The notes under the pieces are model-generated. The model worked only from the letters and a program-made list of their open reading frames with translations, was not told where the DNA came from and did no database searches. Position numbers and translations under genes: made by a program. Below are positions 8,919 to 16,728 of a stretch of DNA of 19,814 nt, piece by piece. Location: assembly GCA_016867505.1 (NCBI GenBank), contig VGJH01000004.1:1-19814 (forward strand), given 5' to 3'. Within the stretch, counting starts at the first letter, position 1; every line of letters begins with the position of its first letter. This DNA is from Candidatus Bathyarchaeota archaeon (GTDB lineage: Archaea; Thermoproteota; Bathyarchaeia; TCS64).

Positions 8919-10112
8919 TTATGTATTAAACCATTTTGAAGTACTTGAGTCAACTGATTTTCCATCACTATTCCAAATTTCGACAATAAGACGTGTGTAT
9001 TTATTTTTAGGTGGTTGAAGTATGAGGCTAAAGGATATTTTTCCACCAATTGGTAAATCAAATGGTAGGCTTTTCTGATTATTCCACCATGTATTATCTC
9101 CAGTATCAAATCCTGTTTCAATATAGTAATTTTTTGCGTTTTCAGAACCAAGATTTTCCACTGTTACAGTTAACACTATTTTTGATCCTTCCCATTTAGA
9201 AGTCCAATTATGCGTAATTATTGGAGTTGGAATTAAATCATAAATTGTTGCTGAGGTTCCCTTATATTCATCAGGTAAATCCCCTATTCCCCAACCTTCA
9301 CCTGTTGTTTCTAAATAATAGTAATTTTTACCATTATATAGGTAATAGTATCCTTGAGAGCTGATGCCAGCGATTCCAACTGATAAATGATTATACAGTT
9401 TTAATAGTATCACGTCTTTTGCCATCGATTTTAAAAGGGCAGCAGTTAAAATGGAAGTGTCTTCGCAATCTCCACCATAATCAACTAATGTTTCAACAGG
9501 ATAACGTGGATACTCATCAAATCCTGTAGTAACAGCATCAGAAGTATAAGGGAGACTTTGAATGAATGATATTAACAATCCAATTTTTTTTGTTTCAGAG
9601 AAACCCTTTCTTAAAGTAATTTCATTAAATTTCATTAAAATTGATTCTATATATTTGTCATCATAAGGATGAGTTACATAAACAGAGTAATCAGTTGAAG
9701 GAGATCTAGGAATATTTCTATAATAATGATATAATTGTTCAGGGATTGAAAGATTTAGAGTCCATTTCTCATAATTATATGTCCAAGTATATTGCCTATT
9801 TATGATACGATCATTTTCATCAATATAGTTACTCCCAGATGACTGGAGACTAGAGCCTTGAGAGTTTCCTGTAATATACTCCAATTGTAGACGTGTATAA
9901 TTTGATAATAACTCATCATACAAGTTTCTGAGATTATTAAGTTCTGTAATAATTCGATAATTTTCTTCTTCAAGATCCTTAACCTTACTTCCACCAAAAT
10001 TTAGAATATCCTCATTAACTAAAAAGGAACTAGCTATTGTTAACATACATCCGAGAGATAATCCTAAAAGAAGTAATGCAGCTGATCTCATAGAAAATAT
10101 CTTAGTAAACAA
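8919..10112 (-). CDS. Membrane-anchored extracellular transglutaminase-like protein
   Basis: A 397-residue exported protein. Residues 9-33 form a hydrophobic signal/anchor segment, followed by a short coiled coil (about 43-80, rich in E, L, N) and a Ser/Gly/Asn linker. The transglutaminase-like core has Y-G-G-D-C-E-D-T-S (C216), Y-N-H-L-S-V-G (H242) and Y-L-E-T-T (E268, in place of the more usual Asp). This gives a Cys-His-acid triad as in transglutaminase/peptidase superfamily proteins. From about 290 on, a beta-rich Ig/CARDB-like domain with V-T-V-E-N-L-G ends the protein. Members act as peptidases, amidases or protein cross-linkers; which applies here is unknown. The start ATG is at 10110-10112; a second Met at residue 8 is possible. 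The pilin-like gene lies 47 bases upstream on the same strand and is probably co-transcribed. Its stop is only 5 bases from the convergent helicase stop. Confidence 0.8.
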   Translation of the reverse strand: MFTKIFSMRSAALLLLGLSLGCMLTIASSFLVNEDILNFGGSKVKDLEEENYRIITELNNLRNLYDELLSNYTRLQLEYITGNSQGSSLQSSGSNYIDENDRIINRQYTWTYNYEKWTLNLSIPEQLYHYYRNIPRSPSTDYSVYVTHPYDDKYIESILMKFNEITLRKGFSETKKIGLLISFIQSLPYTSDAVTTGFDEYPRYPVETLVDYGGDCEDTSILTAALLKSMAKDVILLKLYNHLSVGIAGISSQGYYYLYNGKNYYYLETTGEGWGIGDLPDEYKGTSATIYDLIPTPIITHNWTSKWEGSKIVLTVTVENLGSENAKNYYIETGFDTGDNTWWNNQKSLPFDLPIGGKISFSLILQPPKNKYTRLIVEIWNSDGKSVDSSTSKWFNT

Positions 10113-10159
10113 TCATTAACCTGTTATGGATTCAAAATATAGGTTTCTATCTTCAATAA

Positions 10160-10894
10160 TTATCCTTTTTTGCTGGATTCAAAATTGATCATTCTTTTAA
10201 TATAGTAACCAGAGGATGTACTCAACTTTATTTCACAGATAGAACCGACTTTTAGATATTTATAATAATTGCTTACTCTAATCTCAAATGTGATGGATTC
10301 ATCTTGATCTAAGATTGTATTTTTCTTAATGGTACATGACGCTGATAAGGGAACATAATTTTCAGTATTGAAATTTGTACCAGCTATTTCATCACCAGCT
10401 ATATGAATATTTGAAATAGCTAAAGGATAATTTCCCATATTTTTAATTGTTATAGTTATTAACCAACCGGGAGTTTGTAGATCACAATCAGTGCTTAAAA
10501 TTTTCAGTTTCTCCCATTTTTGAGGAGCCCAAGCATAAATTTTGTCTTCTTTTTCAATAAAAAGTATGCTTTTATATGATTCTACAAAATAATAGACGGT
10601 CTGTTTTTTGGCCAAATTTTTAAAAGTTGAGTAAGAAGTAACATAATTTATACTTCCACTTGGAGAAGATTCTACTTCAACTATTTCATTACCATTTTTC
10701 TGTAAATCGTTAATCGCATCATTTAATACTGAATATTCTTGATTCTGTGATCCTCCTGACATTTCAGAAGGTCTTATAGTCTGAAAACCATTAGTATAAA
10801 AATAAGCGACTGAAGCAGATGACATCATAACCATTAGGATTATTAATACTATTAGAGTAGAAACTCCATTACGTTTAGCTCTAAAGGTTGTCAT
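10160..10894 (-). CDS. Archaeal type IV pilin-like / class III signal peptide protein
   Basis: A 244-residue exported protein. Its N-terminus has basic residues, then K-R-N-G followed by V-S-T and about 20 hydrophobic residues (residues 7-32). This is the archaeal pilin/archaellin pattern cleaved after Gly by a PibD/FlaK-type prepilin peptidase, with the hydrophobic helix kept for filament assembly. The rest is a beta-rich ectodomain. It includes W-L-I-T-I-T-I-K-N-M-G-N-Y-P-L-A and a cysteine at 148, with further cysteines near 186 and 219, consistent with an Ig-like pilin fold. The start ATG is at 10892-10894, behind a good TATA-like box. The transglutaminase-like gene follows 47 bases downstream. 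No pilus ATPase or platform gene is present, so it may be a minor pilin or a stand-alone surface protein using the same export route. Confidence 0.75.
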   Translation of the reverse strand: MTTFRAKRNGVSTLIVLIILMVMMSSASVAYFYTNGFQTIRPSEMSGGSQNQEYSVLNDAINDLQKNGNEIVEVESSPSGSINYVTSYSTFKNLAKKQTVYYFVESYKSILFIEKEDKIYAWAPQKWEKLKILSTDCDLQTPGWLITITIKNMGNYPLAISNIHIAGDEIAGTNFNTENYVPLSASCTIKKNTILDQDESITFEIRVSNYYKYLKVGSICEIKLSTSSGYYIKRMINFESSKKG

Positions 10895-10940
10895 CCAATA
10901 GAATTTAAAAAGAAATTGATTCTTAAAGATATTACGGACA

Positions 10941-10960
10941 CTAAATATATATTAAAAACA
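10941..10960 (-). promoter_or_regulatory. TATA-like box for the pilin/transglutaminase operon
   Basis: On the minus strand TTTTTAATATATATTTAG lies about 47-66 bases ahead of the pilin-like ATG. A transcription start about 25 bases downstream would leave a leader of roughly 25 bases. Pattern-based inference. Confidence 0.4.
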
Positions 10961-11025
10961 CTATTAACTTTAAAAACATAATCAACTATCAATTATTTTT
11001 CTAAACTTTTTTAAACTAAAATGAA

Positions 11026-12200
11026 TTATTTTTTCAAATTTTTCATGTTAAACCAAACTAATGCTGCAGCAAAAAAACATAGAAAAGAAATAAAATAGGT
11101 GGTAACTTGAAATCCAAAATTTTGATATATTGTGCTTAATAATGGAGAGCCAATAATACCTCCAATATCCTCGGATAATCCATACAATCCCATAGCAAAA
11201 CCATAATTTGCTGGTGAAACAATTTCCATCATTGCAACCATCATGCCAACATTATAAAATGGGCTTATTGCTCCAATAATTAGCCTGACTAGCCAAATTG
11301 TCTGTAGGTTATCTACAAATAAATACAGCACGTAACCAAAGCCATCAAGTATAAACCCAATCACAATTAATTTTATGCTACCAATTTTATCAAGTATTAA
11401 TCCAGAGATATATTGAGCAATAAGACTAATAATTGAAATGCTTGTTGTCATCAACCCAAGTGTTGCTTCAGTTGCATTGTACTTTGGAGATTCTTTGATA
11501 ATAATTGTTAATATTGTTGCATAAAACATGAAAAAGAAAGGCAAAGCTCGAGACGCAATAAAAATTATTGTTCTCCGAGTTAGAATACTCGAAGGATCTG
11601 AATTAGATTCAGTTTTATTCCTAAGTGAGTTAGTTTCATTTGGGTAGAAAAATACAACGTTAATAGTAGATATTATCATTAAAATCATCGATGCAATAAA
11701 AGCTGAATTATAACCAAAATTATAAACAAGATAACCTCCAATGGAAGGACCAATCACTCTACCCAGAGATTGAATTGATAAAAAGGAGCCATAATTTTTT
11801 CCTCGTTTTTCTTTAGGGGTGATATCTGCAATTAATGCTCTTGAAGGAGTTACGTGACCAGCATTACAGGCTGCATGTAAGAAAGATATTAAATAAAACC
11901 ATTTTATGTCTTTAAAAAAAGTAAATGAAAGAATTATTATTGCATTTAATGCAACAGAAATTGAAATAATTTTTTTTCTACCTATTTTATCTGAAAAATA
12001 ACCAAATAGGGGTTCAAATATACCAAATCCTAAAAAAAATTAAACATAGTAATAATGCCTAATTGTTCTATTGAAGCCCCTGAATTCCGATAAAAAAATG
12101 GTAAAACTGGGTTACTTACTATGCTTGAAGCTATTCCAATGATGCTTTGAACGGATAAAACTCTTTTAATTATTAAAGTATTTGAGTTATTTTCGCTCAT
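11026..12200 (-). CDS. Major facilitator superfamily transporter, reading frame broken once
   Basis: A 12-helix-type membrane transporter of the MFS, encoded in two frames. From the ATG at 12198-12200 there are 56 residues ending at a TAG (12030-12032). One extra T in the 8-T run at 12032-12039 would restore a continuous protein of 391 residues, the normal MFS length. Just past the break the other frame carries the MFS loop signature G-Y-F-S-D-K-I-G-R-K-K, then continuous membrane helices to the stop at 11026. The second frame has its own GTG at 11755-11757, but starting there would drop the first helices and the signature, so it is not a natural start. The likely role is drug or small-metabolite export; the substrate is unknown. 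The break may be a sequencing error, a real mutation or slippage-based expression; the sequence alone cannot decide. Confidence 0.8.
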
Positions 12201-12311
12201 TAGGGTTCACATAAAATTGGATTAATTTTATTTCCATTTAATTATGAATTGAGTTTATTAAGAGTTCCTTTAAAAAGGGAATTAAAGAATTCTATTACAG
12301 AATAAATTTAT

Positions 12312-12566
12312 TTAACCACCAATTAAAAAAGGGAAAATGTCCACAAGATCATTCTCTTTTAAGGTATGTTGAAAATTTTGGGCTTGACCATTAACAAGAG
12401 TTACGAATATATCGTCTTGTTTCAAATTTAATTTATTAAATAAATCAATAATTTTAAAATTTTCATCAACCTCTAAAATTAACGAATTTTTATTTGAAAA
12501 ACTACTTCTTAATTCTCCGTATAATCTAATTGTAATATTTATCAAACCTTTCAATTCTCTATTCAT
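12312..12566 (-). CDS. MoaD/ThiS-family sulfur carrier protein
   Basis: An 84-residue ubiquitin-fold protein ending in F-P-F-L-I-G-G. The free C-terminal Gly-Gly is the residue pair adenylated by MoeB/ThiF-type enzymes and converted to a thiocarboxylate. The beta-grasp pattern is visible: I-T-I-R-L-Y-G-E-L at the start, L-F-N-K-L in the helix, V-T-L-V-N-G-Q in the middle, and E-N-D-L-V-D-I-F before the tail. MoaD supplies the dithiolene sulfur of molybdopterin and tungstopterin; the divergent neighbours are an AOR and its ferredoxin, so tungstopterin supply is the most likely job. Alternatives are tRNA thiolation or a SAMP-type protein modifier, roles also known for archaeal carriers of this kind. 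The start ATG is at 12564-12566, with a stretch of about 10 residues before the conserved fold. No activating enzyme is encoded nearby. Confidence 0.85.
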   Translation of the reverse strand: MNRELKGLINITIRLYGELRSSFSNKNSLILEVDENFKIIDLFNKLNLKQDDIFVTLVNGQAQNFQHTLKENDLVDIFPFLIGG

Positions 12567-12599
12567 ATTAATAGAAATTAAAATTTATTGAGTTAAAAA

Positions 12600-12613
12600 A
12601 TGGAAAAATCCAT
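12600..12613. promoter_or_regulatory. Inverted repeat between divergent moaD-like and AOR operons
   Basis: ATGGA-AAAA-TCCAT is a 5-base-arm inverted repeat in the 92-base spacer between the sulfur carrier and the ferredoxin/AOR operon. It sits just upstream of the AOR TATA-like box, where it could bind a regulator of both genes. Short palindromes are common by chance, so this is weak. Confidence 0.2.
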
Positions 12614-12614
12614 A

Positions 12615-12624
12615 TTCTATAATG
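12615..12624 (+). promoter_or_regulatory. TATA-like box for the ferredoxin/AOR operon
   Basis: TTCTATAATG lies about 35-44 bases ahead of the ATG at 12659. A start about 25 bases downstream (near 12645) would give a leader of roughly 14 bases. This supports the ATG at 12659 over the in-frame TTG at 12635, which would lie ahead of the predicted transcript. Pattern-based. Confidence 0.4.
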
Positions 12625-12658
12625 AAGATTTTAATTGAGTTTTAATTTGAGCAGACCA

Positions 12659-13177
12659 ATGCCCGTTCTTAAACCATGGATTGTTAGAGACTACATAAAG
12701 TGTAGTGGTTGCAGATTATGTGAGATAGCTTGTAGTTTGAAAAAGGAAGGTCGTATTTGGCCTGAAGCTTCTAGGATTAGGGTATTTATGCTAATACCTG
12801 GAGCAGAGGTACCACATGTTTGCACTCAATGTAGTAACTATCCATGCGTAGGATCATGCCCTGTTAAAGCATTAAGTGTTGATGAGAAAACAGGAGCGGT
12901 TAAAGTGGATGATGAGAAATGTATTGCTTGTGGCGCATGCATAAAAGCATGCTCAGGGGAAGTTCCTCACATGCATCCTGAGAAAAATCACATCATTATC
13001 TGTGATCTATGTGATGGTGAACCTGAATGCGTTAAAGCATGCAGTTATGGATGTATCAGTAAAGGTACAAGAAGTTCATCAATTAATTTTGACTTGTATG
13101 CTATAAAACCAGAGGAGTTAACAAAAAACCTTGCCATAAACCTGTATGGTGAAAAAGGAGAGGAACTATTAAAATGA
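12659..13177 (+). CDS. Four-cluster [4Fe-4S] ferredoxin subunit of the AOR
   Basis: A 172-residue polyferredoxin that most likely passes electrons from the AOR to a soluble or membrane acceptor. Sixteen cysteines form four groups: C-S-G-C-R-L-C-E-I-A-C, C-T-Q-C-(4)-C-V-G-S-C, C-I-A-C-G-A-C-I-K-A-C, and C-D-L-C-(4)-C-V-K-A-C. This is the DmsB/HycB/AorA-type arrangement with four [4Fe-4S] clusters paired across the sequence. There is no signal peptide or membrane segment, so it is cytoplasmic. The ATG at 12659 is preferred; in-frame TTG codons at 12635 and 12647 would add up to 8 residues. Its stop overlaps the AOR start as ATGA, implying translational coupling and a stoichiometric complex. No FAD subunit like that of the bacterial AorABC enzyme follows. 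Confidence 0.92.
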   Translation: MPVLKPWIVRDYIKCSGCRLCEIACSLKKEGRIWPEASRIRVFMLIPGAEVPHVCTQCSNYPCVGSCPVKALSVDEKTGAVKVDDEKCIACGACIKACSGEVPHMHPEKNHIIICDLCDGEPECVKACSYGCISKGTRSSSINFDLYAIKPEELTKNLAINLYGEKGEELLK

Positions 13178-15030
13178 CCTTTGGATATACTGGTAAAATC
13201 GCAGAAGTAAATCTAACAACTGGAAAAATCACTGATATTCAAGTCGATGAAAAAATCTTAAAAGATTATGTCGGTGGAAGAGGTTTAGGAGTTAAAATAC
13301 TTTGGGACCGTTTAGGTGCTAAATGGGAGCAAGTTGATCCTTTAGGCTCTGAAAATCTATTATTAGCCCTTACTGGACCATTAACTGGTTATATTTTTGG
13401 CATGAGAATTTGTTGTACTGGAAAATCTCCTCTCTCTAATGGTATCGTTGGCTCTACAGCAGCTGGAGAGTTCCCAATGGAGTTAAAATGTGCGGGATAT
13501 GATGGGCTGATTGCTACAGGTAGGGCTGAAAAGCCAGTATATATTCTCGTAACTGATGATGGAGTAGAAATTAGAGATGCTGCAAAGCTTTGGGGGCTGG
13601 ATGGGAAAGATACCATTAAAGAAGTCAATAAAGAAGTTCGCGAACTATTAAAGAAACGTAAACCAAATTATGGTCTTTGGAAAGAACCTGCGCTTCTATA
13701 TATTGGTCCAGCTGGTGAAAAATTAGTTAGAAATGCAGCAATTATGCAAAAATGGACCCATGCATGTGGGTATGGCGGTTATGGAGCTTTAATGGGGTCT
13801 AAAAACCTTAAAGCTCTTGTAGCTAAAGGAACTGGAAAACTCCCCGACGTCTACAATCAAAAAATGTTAGGTGAATTAATCTCAAAATGTTGGACTGCAC
13901 AATTTGGTGAACCACAAGATCGTAACTGGGGAACAGCAGCTATGGGGTATTCTACTGGAGCACAAAGTAGTGCTGAACCAGTAAGAAATTGGCAAGAAGA
14001 ATGGCATAATGAAAAGAGCATGGGAATAGTTCAGTATGAAACAAGAAATTGGGTTAAACGCTACTGGAGCGATTATGGTTGCTGTAAATCATGTATGAAA
14101 TTGAGTGTTGTAAAATCAGGACCATTAAAAGGTGCCATAACTGACAGCCCCGATTATGAATTAGAAGCTTACTGTGGTACTAATCTAGGAATTTTTGATC
14201 CAGATGGCGTAGTCTACATGGCAGGGCTAATTGATGATTTAGGTATGAGTGGGATTAATACCGCTAATACAATGGCTTATGCTGCAGAGTTATTCCAGAG
14301 AGGAATTTTAACAAAAGAAGACTTTAATGGCATCGAACCAAAATGGGGTGACCCAATAGCCATGACTGCTCTAGCTAAAATGATTATCAACCGTAAAGGC
14401 ATTGGAGACGTTTTAGCAGAGGGAACATATAGAGCTGCAGTAAAGATTTCTAAAATGAAAAATGTTGATGCGTTACAATATGCTGTACAATATAAAGGCA
14501 TAGAAGTTGGAGCTCATGGTATCAGAACCGGATCTCACTTCCCATATCTCGGATATGCACTCTCCGTTCAGGGTGGGGATCACACATCAATACCAAGACC
14601 CCCAATGAGTGAAGCACGTAGCACAATTGGCGATTCTTTAGTTGTTTGTACAATATCAAGTCCTCCAGGATTAAGGAATATTGAATGGGAATTCTTTAAG
14701 GCAGTTACTGGTTGGGATATGACTGCAGAAGAATGGACAAACGTCAATGGAAAAAGAATTATTCAAATCCAACGCGCAGCTCTCTTGCTAGGTGGACCCG
14801 ATTTATTCTGGGAACCTGACATTCATGACGATAATCCTCCACGATGGTATACTCCTTTACCTAGCGGACCCTATAAAAATGCTGCACCCAACAGAGATCA
14901 ATTAATGATGGAACGAAAAAATGTATACAGTCTAATGGGATGGGATGAAAAAGGCATCCCTACATCAGAGGATCTCAGGCTTCTTGGATTAGAAGATGTA
15001 GATAAGGTTCTTCAAAAACTAAGAAATTAA
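13174..15030 (+). CDS. Aldehyde ferredoxin oxidoreductase family tungstoenzyme
   Basis: A 618-residue catalytic subunit of the AOR family, normal length. These enzymes oxidise aldehydes to carboxylic acids, or the reverse, using a tungsten bis-pterin and one [4Fe-4S] cluster. The N-terminal AOR domain has G-Y-T-G-K-I, G-G-R-G-L-G-V (34-40), T-G-P-L-T-G and C-G-Y-G-G-Y-G-A-L-M-G-S-K-N (pterin contacts, from 198). Cluster region: C303, C304, C307 and distal C492. The usual third cysteine of the CxxCxxxC pattern is Ser311, so the ligand set is altered or uses C303. H448 in G-A-H-G falls where the active-site histidine of the Pyrococcus enzyme lies. The substrate is unknown. It forms an operon with the overlapping ferredoxin gene, with a MoaD-like gene divergent to the pair. 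A 7-T tract 18 bases after the stop may end transcription. Confidence 0.93.
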   Translation: MTFGYTGKIAEVNLTTGKITDIQVDEKILKDYVGGRGLGVKILWDRLGAKWEQVDPLGSENLLLALTGPLTGYIFGMRICCTGKSPLSNGIVGSTAAGEFPMELKCAGYDGLIATGRAEKPVYILVTDDGVEIRDAAKLWGLDGKDTIKEVNKEVRELLKKRKPNYGLWKEPALLYIGPAGEKLVRNAAIMQKWTHACGYGGYGALMGSKNLKALVAKGTGKLPDVYNQKMLGELISKCWTAQFGEPQDRNWGTAAMGYSTGAQSSAEPVRNWQEEWHNEKSMGIVQYETRNWVKRYWSDYGCCKSCMKLSVVKSGPLKGAITDSPDYELEAYCGTNLGIFDPDGVVYMAGLIDDLGMSGINTANTMAYAAELFQRGILTKEDFNGIEPKWGDPIAMTALAKMIINRKGIGDVLAEGTYRAAVKISKMKNVDALQYAVQYKGIEVGAHGIRTGSHFPYLGYALSVQGGDHTSIPRPPMSEARSTIGDSLVVCTISSPPGLRNIEWEFFKAVTGWDMTAEEWTNVNGKRIIQIQRAALLLGGPDLFWEPDIHDDNPPRWYTPLPSGPYKNAAPNRDQLMMERKNVYSLMGWDEKGIPTSEDLRLLGLEDVDKVLQKLRN

Positions 15031-15048
15031 AACTGAATAACTTATCTA

Positions 15049-15055
15049 TTTTTTT
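15049..15055 (+). terminator. Oligo-T tract after the AOR gene
   Basis: A run of seven T on the coding strand lies within 25 bases of the AOR stop, ahead of the next gene's ribosome-binding site. Archaeal RNA polymerase commonly ends at such tracts without a hairpin. There is no other support. Confidence 0.35.
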
Positions 15056-15162
15056 AAATAATTCCCATAATATTTTAATTATTAATATTTTGGGCAGGTA
15101 ATGCTACCGAGAAAACTAAAATACTCTTTAAGGTCTTTTTGTCAGGAGATGGAGAATTTAAA

Positions 15163-16018
15163 ATGGAGATAGCGATCATTGGTGTAGGTAAAATGGGTGA
15201 ATGTTTTTACTCATTTTTTAAAACAAGAGAATAATAACATAAAGTTATTTGATATCGATAGTATCAGATTAAATAAAATTGCAGAAAAGTTGGATGTTAT
15301 TGCTACTAAAAATGTTTCTGAGGCAATAGCTAAAGCAGATTTTGTAATTTTATGTACTCCAATACAAAATACCATCAAAGAAATTCAGATAGTTTCTGCT
15401 GAAATGAAGAAAAATGCAGTTTTGTGCGAAATAACATCATTGAAATCAAAAATTATTCCTGAATTAAAACAAGCAATGAGTAAAGATGGAATTCAACCTC
15501 TTTCAATTCATCCTATGTTTGGTCCAGATGTAGAAACAATTGATAAACAAAACATAATACTTATACCTATTTTAAATGTTGAAAAAGAAATAAAATTAAT
15601 AAAACTCCTTTTTCCCAAAGCTAATCTAATAATTACTGAGGTAGAAGATCATGATTCACTTATGGCATCAATACTATCATTACCCTATTTTATGAATCTT
15701 GTTTTTGCCAAAACTCTACCTCATAACCAAATAAAATTATTAAAACAAATGGCTGGACCTACTTTTTCAGTTCAACTTGCTCTAAGTCAGAGCATAGTGG
15801 GAGAATCACCACAATTAATTAGATCTTTAATAAATGAGAATATCTTCGCTAAAGAAGCAATGCTTCAATTTATTGATGAATCAAAATATTTATTCAGACT
15901 TTTAAAAAACAATCCCAAAAAATTTGAAAAAAATTGTACCAAATTATATGAGATAATGTCCCAAGATCCAGACTTCTTTTCTGCTCGAGAAAGGAGAGGT
16001 GATTTCATTAAACATTGA
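15163..16018 (+). CDS. tyrA: TyrA-type prephenate/arogenate dehydrogenase, frame broken near the N-terminus
   Basis: This NAD(P)-dependent dehydrogenase would act in tyrosine synthesis. An ATG at 15163, behind GGAG-containing sequence, starts M-E-I-A-I-I-G-V-G-K-M-G, the Rossmann GxGxxG strand. That frame stops shortly after (TAA at 15232). The rest runs in another frame from 15197 to 16018. Removing one T from the 5-T run at 15204-15208 joins them as one protein of about 284 residues. Features after the join include L-F-D-I-D at the end of strand two, V-I-L-C-T-P-I, E-I-T-S-L-K-S-K and H-P-M-F-G-P-D, characteristic of TyrA. A GTG at 15197 opens the second frame but would lack the nucleotide-binding loop. 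No other aromatic-pathway genes are near, so a different substrate of the TyrA family remains possible. Whether the frame break is real or a read error is open. Confidence 0.8.
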
Positions 16019-16028
16019 TTAAATTAAA

Positions 16029-16035
16029 TTTTTTT
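16029..16035 (+). terminator. Oligo-T tract after tyrA
   Basis: Seven T follow the dehydrogenase stop by 11 bases, in the 149-base spacer between two converging genes. This fits an archaeal terminator. I see nothing else in that spacer. Confidence 0.35.
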
Positions 16036-16167
16036 ATTCGATGTTCAATTTAATTATGTTTAATTGTTAAACAGGTTTTTAAAAATTTGTTATCATTGGT
16101 AGCTAGTGATAAGCAGCAAATAATTTATTCTAATTTTTATGATAATCAATTGGAAAATAATGTTTTT

Positions 16168-16686
16168 TTATATTCTTGAGATTGAAATAATTTTTATTGG
16201 TGGTTTTAGTCTCTGTCCTTCTCTTGGTTGTTTATGTATTTTTTTGGCAACATCCATTCCAGATATTACTTTACCAAATACTGCAAACCCCTGGCCATCA
16301 GGGTTGCGTTTACCTCCATAATCCATCTCTGGTTGATCATTTAATATAATTGAGAAACTTGCGGTAGCTGTTCCCGGTTTCATTCGCGCTATTGAGAGAG
16401 CACCATCGACATGAAGAAGCCCTGTTGTGAGTGTTGTTTCATGTTCAATTGGTGGGAAACTTTTTGATGCCTCTACTTGACCACACTGAACTACTTCTAT
16501 TGGCACATTCTGGTTTGGGAACGATTCATCTTTAGTGACTACTCTAAAGAAAGTTGTACCATCATAGAGCTTGTTATCTACATATTGAAGGAAATTTTTA
16601 GCAGTAATTGGTGCCTTATTGACATAAATTTCTGCTTTTATGTCTCCTAACTCAGTTTTTATTAGAACCATTTGATTAGATGACAT
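16168..16686 (-). CDS. Cyclophilin-type peptidyl-prolyl cis-trans isomerase
   Basis: A 172-residue single-domain cyclophilin, cytoplasmic (no signal peptide), that speeds proline isomerisation during folding. Typical features run in order: I-K-T-E-L-G-D-I at the start, A-P-I-T-A-K-N-F, and Y-D-G-T-T-F-F-R-V-V with the catalytic Arg. Then come Q-C-G-Q (replacing the usual Q-G-G-D), G-A-L-S-I-A-R, a T-A-T-A-S-F-S-I-I-L segment in place of S-Q-F-F-I, and F-A-V-F-G-K-V-I-S-G-M-D-V. The Trp that binds cyclosporin in human cyclophilin A is not evident. The ATG at 16684-16686 is chosen; an in-frame TTG three codons upstream is the only longer option. It follows lplA by 42 bases on the same strand and may be the last gene of a gcvH-lplA-cyclophilin transcript, though no functional link is known. 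Confidence 0.92.
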   Translation of the reverse strand: MSSNQMVLIKTELGDIKAEIYVNKAPITAKNFLQYVDNKLYDGTTFFRVVTKDESFPNQNVPIEVVQCGQVEASKSFPPIEHETTLTTGLLHVDGALSIARMKPGTATASFSIILNDQPEMDYGGKRNPDGQGFAVFGKVISGMDVAKKIHKQPREGQRLKPPIKIISISRI

Positions 16687-16728
16687 TTTAGACAAACATC
16701 TATGATCATTAAATGATAAATAATTTTC

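Noticed and set aside
11026..11757. A stand-alone 243-residue MFS half protein starting at GTG 11757
   Set aside because: The same frame continues upstream with clear transporter sequence and the family signature; the GTG is an internal valine of a longer, frame-broken gene.
12255..12285. Possible hairpin TTCCTTT...AAGGGAA between the sulfur carrier and the MFS gene
   Set aside because: The arms pair only with a bulge or mismatch, no T-run follows on the transcribed strand, and such pairing is expected often in AT-rich spacers.
16139..16321. Short plus-strand frame at the end of the cyclophilin gene
   Set aside because: It mostly mirrors cyclophilin codons on the other strand and has no ribosome-binding site.
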